From Rhopalosiphum padi (lineage: Eukaryota; Arthropoda; Insecta; Hemiptera; Aphididae), in assembly GCF_020882245.1 (NCBI RefSeq), contig NC_083597.1, positions 26,266,652 through 26,330,651 on the forward strand: a stretch of 64,000 bases of DNA, read 5' to 3'. The first letter of the stretch is position 1. The number at the start of each line of letters is the position of its first letter. The position numbers and the translations under genes are program-made. The notes beneath the pieces were generated by a model. It made no database searches. It was not told where the DNA came from and worked only from the letters and a program-made list of their open reading frames with translations. Positions 28,301 to 40,300 of the stretch are shown piece after piece.

Positions 28301-31300
28301 AAATAAAAAAAACATATTAGAAATTACTTTTACAAAATAATATTATATTCGCCACACTATGTTTTACAAATATATAATTGCATAGATCCATTATTCATTA
28401 AAATGTTGAATTTATCATACTTTTAAAATCTCTATGTTTCAATGAAAACATACAGGTACTAGTGATTATAACACAAATAACAAGCGTTTTAATTTATTGT
28501 TAAAGATTCACAAAATCATATTTAAAAAAATAAACCGTTACCATATATTGTTATACAGGTATATTCAATTTTCATAACAAAACAATAAAAAATCATATTT
28601 TTTTATATATATATTATTATTACGGTTTTTCTCCGTGTGATAGCCTTTAAAGCATTTAATGTTTATAATTATATATTGTTCTGATTCAGTTTAAAATTTA
28701 AAAAATATGAATTTATATATTTAATGAAAAATATCAAATTGTTATTATAATTTTTAATGTGACTACTTTTATAATATTTTTAGAAACGAAAGATATAAAT
28801 GACGAAAAAGGCTCTATAGATAAATAAAATGTTAAATAACAGTATCCGAAATAAAATAATAAAATTAACAAACGACTTCAACAACAGCATAGATTGCATT
28901 TTAACAAATAATTCGATCAAATTGTTAAACACATACTTATATTTAGTTGACCACAAAAATATTAAAAATATCAACAAAAAAAAAATGATTGTATACGATC
29001 AGTTTATATAATCTTAAATGTAAATATATGTATATGAGATGTAACAGTATAACACCATCAATGCATCAGCGCATATTTTTAAAAAAATAAGATAATTCCG
29101 TAATAATCGTACGCCAGTGGTCACGATGTCAAGGTGCAGTGTTTGTACTTCAATATAAAATAAAAATAGTTTAACGAAATATTTTTGCGTAATAACCGTA
29201 ATAATATGTATGTATACGCGTAAAAATAAAAATACATAAGCAAATATTAAATTTATAAAATAAATAAAATATATTATATGTATATATAATAAATAAAATA
29301 TATTTTTATAACGAGTGATTTGTCGAACGTTAAGTTAGTTTAGCAAATTCTATACCTAAGGTAATATATTGTATTCTAAGTTAATACTTAATAACACGCA
29401 TAATTATATAACTATGTGTATACATTTCTATTGGCTGTTTATTATTTTCGAATTTGCCATTTCCCGTCCACTAGAGCCGCAGCCTATACTGCGACGAAGC
29501 TTCGAGGAGGAGGACCTCTGCGCAGTTCTTGGACAGTGGTTATTCCGATCGAATGCAGCGGCGTGTACAGTAGTGTTGTGTTCACGATGGACACGCTTAG
29601 TAGTATCGCGTTTTACAGTATTCTGTTATTGAGTTACAACGAAGTGCACGGTATCGACACAGGTATGTGAAATTTTAATATTCATTAATTCATTATTGTA
29701 TTATGATTTTTAACAAATTATAATACGTAGATTATAATTTAGGTACAATATATAAGGTAGCAATGGTAACATGTACATTTTTACATAAACATATATATAC
29801 ATATAATCATAAACTATTTAAGCACGCTTGTTTTTAACAGATTTTAATTATACGATTTTAAAGTCTATTATAACCACGGTAGATTATAATATTATTACTA
29901 TTATTATTATATTACTATAATCTACCGTGATTATAACAATCACGTGTTAAATAATAATAATTTGAATACAATAAATGTTATAAATTATTTTTTATGCTCA
30001 AAATCATAACTTGGTAGAATACGATAGTTATTGTCTATCAAAACTATACATTTTTTAAATAATTTTAATTTTTATAACTGTAATAATAATATAGTTTCAG
30101 TAAAAATCATGGTAGTGGAAATAATGAATTCTGCATGAAAAAAACAATAGAATGTAAACACACAAGAATAAACAACACTATTGTAGGTGTATAAAATGAA
30201 AATCTAGGACATACCTAAGAAAACTAAAAATAATATAAATATTTAAAAACAAATGTGATTGAGGAATGATTTATTGCAAAACCAAATTTGTATAGTAGTT
30301 GGGTTATCTATGATTAAAGTCATGATCGTGACACAGTATCAAAGGACTTAATCTCACGCCGATACCAATTATTTATTATAAACAATATAAAATAACGATT
30401 AAACTGTATAATATACTTAAAAACCGGTTAATAGTTAAATGATTTTTAGAGCGTAAAAGTATAAGTAAAAGTAGTGACAGATAAAACACAATAGAAATAA
30501 AGTTTAATACGAGTACAGGGGTAACACTTACATCTCCCGCTGGAATCGGAATCGTAATACCGATGTAACAATTAAAACTAGAAAGTAAATGGGTATCGGG
30601 GTAATATGTAATGAAAAATGATACATTTCTCATGCACTTATTTTAAGGTACAGCCATTATTCAGTATACATATATATTATTTATGTTACGTGTTAAATAA
30701 ATTGCTCCCGAAAGTGCTTTATTATACTATGCATAATTCAACATATACTAGTATCTTCATAAATTTATAATTTATTACCTATAAAATTTAATATTGATTT
30801 AAAAATTACATTGATAATTGAACATTTCACTCCGAAAGTTTTACAGTCACAGACTCATTTGAAATACTTATATTTAGACAGAAAAATAGCATATTTTTTT
30901 TAAATTTTATAGCACCTATCGGCTATCACTATAATATATCACTAAACTATAACCTCACCATCCTTAAAAAAAGAAAAGAAAAATTAAACAAATCTGACAC
31001 CGTCTATTTTATACTACAGGTGTATTATATTTAAACATCAATAAATAGAATTGCGTTTTTTCAAAAAAAATAACTTGCTATATCATTGAAAATTATATGC
31101 TTAAATGCATGTATAAAATATTAAACTAAAAAAATTGATACTCTAAAATCGTAAAGATAAATATACATTATTACGAAAACAAATCTAAAAAAATTAACTA
31201 TTATACACGCTGATGATTCAGTAAAGATTAAACAAAAACTATTTTATAAGTCAAAATGCATTTTAATTTGTTAAGAATCTTAAAATATTACATGATTATA

Positions 31301-34300
31301 AACTATAATTATTCATTTTTATTATTTAATAGGTTTTTAAAATCGTTAGACATACAACTAACTATAAATGGATAACAACTATTATATAAGAATCACATAA
31401 ACAACTAAATGTTTTGAGGCCCTAAAACTAAATTTTCTGTTTTTATACGTTACACTCTAACGGAAAACATATATCATCGTTCCCTTTGCCGTTTATTTTA
31501 CATATTATTATGACACCAATCAAATTCGTCTATGAATTGATTTTAATAAATAATAATGGGTATATAAAAGCGTAGGTACGATTTATTATCAACGCGCAAT
31601 GAAGTTATTAATTATTCAGAATAATGTAAAACAAATTTAAAATGATAATTCGGGGGAAAAATGGTCATAAATCATAATATTATACGTATCAATAATTAAA
31701 ATAAAAAATAAAATACTATAAAATATATTCATAGAATGGATTTACAATAAAACACGACTAGAATTTATAATATAATAGACTACATACAACAGCACATTCT
31801 CATAATAATTTTAATTCTACCAATAAATATATAAACAACGTGTACGTGAACCTCCTAATAATAAGATGAATTATAAATTGCTCAATATGCTTTTGTTTAG
31901 AGAGTTACACAAGAAGAATACCACGGTGCGAAAATAAGAGAATTACACCGAAAAATAATATTATTACATATAAAGTGTGTTAAACCTATTCACAAATGTA
32001 ATTTGTAGTTATGCAAGGTCCAATATAGGAAGACACCTATATATTATTATATATTGCTAGTTATATTTCCAGTTCGACGTGTATTTTTTTTCATTACTTA
32101 TGAAATGATATATGAATAACATTCTATAACAAAAAATTGAATTGTACGTAAAAAAAAATGACCAGAAACCATCACTCTAGTATATATACAGTAGTCGTGA
32201 TTAATTACAAATTCAAGACACATATAGACAAATCAACTGTACTTTCTCTGGAAACCATATTTTGTGATATAATAAAAAATATTCGACTTAATTTTACAGA
32301 CATAACTATTGAAATCGTAAACAATATTTACTTACGGTTTAAAACACATATATAATTTGAATATAAATAATATACAAATCAAAGCTAGATATAAAATGTA
32401 ACAATATAATAATAATATAATTCTTAGTGATGGTGACCATAATATAGTTTAATTAAAATAATTCCTAAAGATCGATACGGTTCGTTGAAGTTACGTCCAT
32501 TCGTAATCATAATAACATAAAGTATACAAACAATGTGATTTCCCTTTTACATCTTGTTAAAAACGTCTCACAAGGTTAATTTTAAGAGCATAATAATAGG
32601 TACACTTAAATATTACATGTGTCAGCTGTCGGACTTACAAATACTTATATTTAAATAATATATATAATATATTATACATCACGCCTTAAATAGGCATTTG
32701 CATTTGGCATGTGTGGCAATGGATAAATATAAGATATTTTCTAATCACGATTTGCGTTTCGTGGACAATAGCGAATAGCGAGTGACTCGAAATTCCTTTC
32801 GTGAACCAATTGTGAAATGGTCACCTATAATAATAGTATTAAATGTAGATGCTGAGTGCTAGTGCCTTACTTAGATAGATTTATTATTTGTTTGTGTAAG
32901 GTATTTGAAAAAAAAACATTATATTATATTTAAGAATGACCAATTTAACTACCAATTTAAATTATTAAACCACATTGCCAAAATAAAATATTAATACCCA
33001 AAACAAACATTTAAGTAATAGTTAGTTTATAAGTAAATTATTGTCAACTACAGGTTACAATATTGAAACACATTTTTCTTACACTTATTTTACAGAATAA
33101 TCATAACTTTTAAATTAATTTTATTGTATTACAGACTTGATAAATCAAAATGTGTTGAACAAGAGCCAAAATGCAAATGAAACATCATTGTCAACTGCCG
33201 AACGTTTTCGACGCCTAATACCTTACGTGACGTACTACGTAGTCGGTAACAACGACCAAAACGACGTGCCATATCAATATCAATATCAAAATCCTAATCC
33301 AAATTCAAACACGCCCAGACCTTTGCAAAAAAATAACTTTTATTTTCAAAATGAAAGAAAACCGCAACAAACACAACAGCCCGCCACCCAGTACCAACAA
33401 CATAATTATCAGATATCAAATCAACAATTCCATCAACAACAACATGCTACGTCTGCTGCAGGATATCTGCGATTTCCAAGCTCTCCAAAAACTAAAAGGC
33501 CTATTGCAGTAATAACAACAACGACTGAAATGCCATACATCATTCATCAGACAGAAACCCCATATAATTATTATTACGATTATAGTCAAACGAGCCCTAA
33601 ACCAATTGCTATTAAACACAGCAATCATCCTGGATTTTTACCGACAACACCATCAACTCCAAATTCGTTTTCAGAACAAGAATATCTGCAGTTTTCGACC
33701 AAAGTGAAAAAACAAAGAAGGCCCAAGCCGAAAAGACCAACAACACCCGTAACTACAACCACGACAACAGATAAATACGGTGCACTTAACGAATTGTTGA
33801 ACGGTTATGATTTGGGAAATCGTCTTTCAAACAAAATCACGGCCGAGAACATAGGTTCAAGTATACAGACATTGTCGGCTGTGTTACAATTATTGCAAAA
33901 TGAGGCGGACGAACAACAGGCACAACCATTGCGACCGAAGAAACCTAAGCCAGAATATCGTCCAGATCCAATCGACGAATATGATACTGGTGACGTAGGA
34001 AATCCAGGAAGGCCAGGCGTGGATTATCCGACACTCTCAGTTATACCAAAGACTAGCTTCGATTGCAAAACGCAAAGATACAAGGGATTCTTCGGAGATC
34101 CAGAAACACTGTGCCAAGTACTTAACTTTATTTTATATCATAAATTTTTTATTCTACATCGGATCACATAATATAGATTACTACATTGGGAATACTTTTA
34201 CACATAGAGTTGTCTTTATTAAATAAACATATTACACAGCACTTGTATGTTTTGAATATTTCAAACTTGCTCAACAAACAAAGTATTTAAAAATGAAAAT

Positions 34301-37300
34301 TTGTCCGATTGTACCTACCACGGAACATTGAAAGAAATTGATGGGTGGGTGGATGGGCGGTTGGTTATTATTTTTGTATGTATGATGATATTTTGTATAC
34401 CTACCTATAAGAATTTTCAGTGACGTAAAGAAAATGTTCTATAATTTTTACAATTTTCAATTCTCAGATTCGTGATTTTTTTTCTAAATATCCAAAAAGG
34501 ACTTTTTTAAAGTTTAAACTCTTAAATACTTGAATTACATAATAATGGATTAGATAAAATGTTTATATTTTGAGCATAAAAAAGTATATACCTACTAGTT
34601 AAGTAATATATCTCTGCACATAACAATGTCTTGTCTGTGTAATAATATTATAAAAGAATAAAAAACAATATCTCAATTCAAAAAATGAGTAACCACATAA
34701 TGTTAATTATATTTTTAAAAATTACAAATTCATTGTGTTTTTTTTAGGTGTGGCATTACTGTGACTTAAACGGTGGCCAAGCATCATTTTTGTGCCCAAA
34801 TGGAACTATATTCAATCAAGTTTCACTGACATGTGATTGGTGGTTTAATGTAAAATGTGATACAACTGCTCAACTCTACGTACTTAATGAACGCTTATAC
34901 AAATATATTATACCATCTAAACCTAGTTTTCCAGAAGATTATGAAGGACCTTTGGTAGATAGATATTTAGAAGATAAATTTAAGGAAACCGAAAAAAAAA
35001 GAGGCCAACAAAAAGCACCAATGCCACCAGTAATAAATGTCACTACTGTTGAACCTGAATCGGTTAGAACACCATATCAACAATTACTTGATGTAGATGT
35101 ATAAATTTTAATAGTAACCAATTTGGTCAATACGTATGATTTATGAGGAAAATTGATAACAAATAATAGAAATAAAATGAATAATAGGTAGGTGTAAATA
35201 GAAAAAAAAGTTAAATTGACCTAGTTTTTAAAACTAGTGGGCCTAAAAATGTGCCATTTTTAATATAAAGCCAACACTATATTTTAAGGAATATTTTATT
35301 TATTAATAAATAGTATGATACTATGTTTTAAAGAGCTCAAATTAAAATAGTATTGATAATTAAAAATAATTAGGTTATATCATTTTTCTTTTATAAAAAA
35401 TAAAAACCAATTTAAATATATTATTAAACCTGGGTAATCTTTGTTTCATAATTGGTTTATTATGTAAACAAGAAATTTCAATACAGTTTTTTTTTTTTTA
35501 ATTAGTTATAAATTAAATCACATTTTTAATTATCCATTAAAATGTAAATCAATAATTAGTTTTATTTTTATTTAATATACTGGACATATATTAATATTTT
35601 AAAAGCGTTATTTGTGCCAAAATGAATTTTACAATATAAAATTTATAATTTATAGAACATAAAATAAAATTTTACTTAAAAACATGTGCAATAATAGTTT
35701 ATAATATTATTATTAAGATGTAAATATGATCATTGATTATTTATTAAGTAAACAATCCTATTATTTATTGTCAAAATGTATGGTTTATTTTTTAATACTT
35801 ATTTAAAAAACCAAAGTTTAAAACTGTAGTTGTATTTTGTAATTTTAATAACCATGAAGTTATTTTTTTTAAATAAACATTATCTACTTGGAATATTAAA
35901 TTTAGTGTACATTTTTTATTTAATAAATATTATTGTTAAAAATATATAATTTACATAATTTTTGTTATCGTGATTATATATTTAAATATGTATAGGCTTT
36001 ATACCAATACACAAAATAAAGCAATAGTTCTGGTAACCAAAAAAATATTTAACATGTTGTTCCATACTAATGTGCGTGTGCAAAGGACAAACTAGATTGT
36101 GCATATTGCATAGAATGTAAATATTATTTTTATAATAGTATTATCAATATACCTTCTCAAAAATCAAAATTATTATATACAAGTAACACCAAACCACATT
36201 CTACCTGGATGCTACCTAAGCCATAAGGTCTATGGAAATAAGTGAAATCTAATGGTTAACTGATAGATTATTGGAAATAAAAATAAATTGTATTATTGTA
36301 AATGATAATTACTAATTACATAAAACAATTTGTTTTAAACACTTGTTTATTTGATTAAATGGACTTAAAATGCATAATAAACTTAGATTATTTATTTAAA
36401 ACTGAAAAACTAGTAAAAAAGTAAAATTTTGTTAAATAAAAACTTTATACTTATCATTAATTAGATTTCAAATAGAATATGCCTCATTAATATGGTATAC
36501 TGACGATATCAGTCGATTCAAATTACAAGCCTTTCATTGATTTAAAATAATTGACATACAAATAAAAACAGATATCTTACATTGAATTTTAGGTTCTTAT
36601 TAAAATTATTGAATAATATTATGATTGATTGTATAGAACTGCATGACCAATTAAACTTTAAAGTTTATCCAATTAACTCCAGAAATAAACCTACAATTTA
36701 TCAGCTGTTAAAAGTCAACACTAAATATTTGTTATTTAGCCCTGCTAACATTTTAATGTCTGCGGGCAATACTTATTAAATTTTAATTGTATACAATTTT
36801 TACTTAAATAGGCGTATGTTACTTGATATTATATTACATTATATTTTACTTTATCACTTAAAAAAAAATAACATGTACATTTGCATTACTCTACAATCAC
36901 GATGCTTCATGGAATATTTGTAATTGGAATTTATTCCATTAATAAAGAATTATTATTATTTAATCTATTATCTATTTGTATATTTGCACTTTAATCTATA
37001 TTATTTTAAATAATCATGTAAATGTCTTACATAATTAATATATGAGTTGGGCATTTTTTCCCATAATAAACAATATCAAATAGGAATAACTAAAATATAT
37101 TACATTATTTAAAAAATTTATCAACACTAATAAAAAAAATTATTCAATTTTTATTGCATTCATAATAATTGGTTTTCTCTTATGTTTTATCAATTTAAAA
37201 TATATAGTTACCCATCACTAATAAATTATGATTTTTTCAGATTTAATTTTCAACCATTCTATTATAAAAAACACTTTTAAATAATTACCAAATTACAAAC

Positions 37301-40300
37301 TACAACACTAAACAGTAACTTGATAAATTGCAAGAATTAATTAAAATCTCCAGTATTGAGATTCTATTTTCAATAACAGGAAAAATATTATAAACATTTA
37401 ACTTAGTTTTATTGATGTTAACATCATTATTTTAAGATCATATCAGTTTTTATTAATATTATTGTCACCAATGTCACCTGTAGGTGTCAAATTTAATAAA
37501 ACAAATGTATTTATAAGAGAGATCGGCTAAATGGGAATGATTTTAAAATATTATATAATCAGTATATTTGTCAGCAAAATTGGATGTCAACAAGTTGAGA
37601 TGTAATCCATGAAAATAGTTACAACCCATTAAAAGTGAAATGGGTGTCCAACACATAATAACTTCTAAGTAAATCAATGGTTGACCAGCGGATTAAAATA
37701 CCAAATTAATAAAATCTCTACCATAAGATATTATTTAATATAAAATAAATTTATAAAAATATACATTTATAAAGAGTGTATGAGGAAGGCTCTTCGTGGA
37801 GAGAATATAATATTGTTGATTTATATCATTATAACACTTATAATTAAATTTATAGTTTACTCATATATATAATTACTAACGATAACGAAAGGATAGTACT
37901 TACATCTCTGTAATGTTTCAACCTTTTAAGTAAAATGTCTCCTTTTAATAAATGTTCATTTAAGCGTTGCACTTGGCTCATATTCTAAAAAAAAAAAACT
38001 GAGTTAAAATGGTATCTATTAAGTTTAAATTTTTTTAATATAAATTCTTTATGTTTATACTAAACAGTTGTATTCACAATACATATTTTGTTATTAATTA
38101 TATAAAATAATACATAGGTAGTTTATAAGCATAAATGTTTCAAAATAGAAATTGATTTGATACAACATTATGATATTAAAAATATTTTGTTATTTATATT
38201 ATAGTATGTCAACTGTAATTTAATGCTTACTTGGGTATTATTTTAATTCAGGGAATTTTTATAAATGAAAATTAATACAAAGATTAATATTTAAAATAAA
38301 ATGTATGAATTATTTAATTATATAACTTTATTGCAGATAATAATCTAAGTTTATTTCATAAAAAACTTTACATTTATTTAGAATTTATACATACTATATA
38401 CTATGAATATTTAATATTATATTAGTACATATAATATATCAATTTACACAAAAACATTAAATAAATATAAATACAACAACCAAATTAAATATCGTTGAAA
38501 ACTATATAAAAAAAAAATTTTAATAAGTGAGTACTGGCCGCTCTGCATTAGGTGTTTACTATGTTGAAATACTTTAATTTAACAAGTTTTTTTTCTTACA
38601 ATGAATTTATGGCGTTATTAAATTAATATTTTAAATTATTATATAGAATTATGATATCAAATTTGAAATAAATAAATATTTATGATCCTTACATATTTTT
38701 CCAAATCTTGAATATCATGATTTCGGTGATTATCAATAGCACAATTTGAACACATTTGTTTTTCGCATGTAATACAAATAAAATCAATTAATTTCAAATG
38801 AATATCACATTTAAATGCTTGGACAAATTCGAGGTGTGTGGTATCTACTTTTTTTAAATCATGTTGTGACATTATTTGATTCTCCATATGAATCTATAAA
38901 ATGTATAAACATTATAGTAATGAATTTAAGTTAAAGTTGTAAATAATTACCTCTTGAGAACAATCTTCACAAAATACCTCATTACATTGTAGACAAAAGA
39001 ATGCTGCATATTTTTGACAAATTTGACAATTTTCTGTAATAATTATTGTAAAATAAATGTAATTTATTTATGAAAAATTCAAATTAATAATAAGTAATAA
39101 CTAACCTTTAGTTTTGATTAAAGAGTCTGAAGGTAAATTTTTCATCATTAAATTAGAAATATCTTGATACATCTTAATTTTTCTGTTATATAAAAAGTAC
39201 CAAACTTTACCAACTAAAAAATAGTGTATTGGTATATTTGATAATTCATCATCACATTTAATCCTATAAATTACAATACAGTAAGCTCTCAATTATCTAC
39301 GGTCTTCTACGGAACCAAGTCAATTAAAAATTACAAATTATATACATGCACGAAAACGATACTACATAATATGAAAATATATAAATAAATAAAAATAATA
39401 AATATATATAAATTATAATGATGTAATACAGTGTACTCTCAATTAACCGCGAGCGGACTATCCATTGTCTTCTGCGGAATCATCTACATACCTATATGTA
39501 TAAAAAAAAATATATATATATATATCTTTATTCTTTACATTAAAATCATAATCGGTTTAATTAGGTTGTGATAGCCGATACTCGATAATGACGTAAAATA
39601 TAATATATTTTTTTAATACATATAAATATTTTTTGGTAATTGCTGATACGTTTATTTCGTAATTTTAATTTTGCGGATTATCCGCGGAATTGCTTATTTT
39701 TGGATGCCCTGCCACCCTATTCCGCAGATAATCAAGAGTACACTGTAATTTAATATTAATAAAACATGTTAAAAAGCATTTTTGTGTTAATTTAAAAAAA
39801 TAAATCAATGTAAATTGAAACCAATTATGAAATAATTTGATATTAAAATGATTCATACATGCTATTAGTTTGACAAAATCCACAAATAACTTGTTTATTC
39901 TTCCTGTACATGGACTTAATGCAACTTCTACACATGTCATGTCCACAAGCTAACAACATCGGAACCTTGCATCCATTTACATCTATAATAAATAACAAAT
40001 ATAGCTATTATATTTTATAATTTTTGTACAACTTCAACTATAATGTTTTTTTCTAAGCAAGAAATAAATTTAATATGTTATATAATTTTATAATAAAACC
40101 TAAAATTAATTTAATAGAAATAACTTCTAAATTATCAACATTAAAACAGTCTAGATAAGATATGGACCAGAATACTTAAAAAGACGTTCTAACCGCATGT
40201 GTTGTCTCTGTATTATTAATGTAGATCATAGCAAATTTTTGTTCAGCAGAACACATTTTGTGAGGTTAGCTTTAAAATTAGAGTGAATTTACCTATTATT

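Larger units (their letters stand above)
14950..29586. other. Spacer between the two nested chitin-binding genes
   Basis: About 14.6 kb of AT-rich DNA inside the giant RNF17-like intron. Apart from microsatellites, the orphan island near 18.1 kb and a weak transposon fragment near 26 kb, I see no gene. GC-richer patches at about 15.5-15.8 kb and 24.1-24.7 kb have short open frames on both strands without recognisable content. Confidence 0.55.

Noticed and set aside
34118..34171. Extension of gene B exon 2 to a stop at 34171
   Set aside because: This would cut the chitin-binding domain after its second cysteine. Splicing at 34117 to 34748 completes the six-cysteine pattern.
36582..36779. 65-aa plus-strand frame near 36.6 kb
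   Set aside because: Non-ATG start, no domain, ordinary AT-rich composition. Kept only as spacer.
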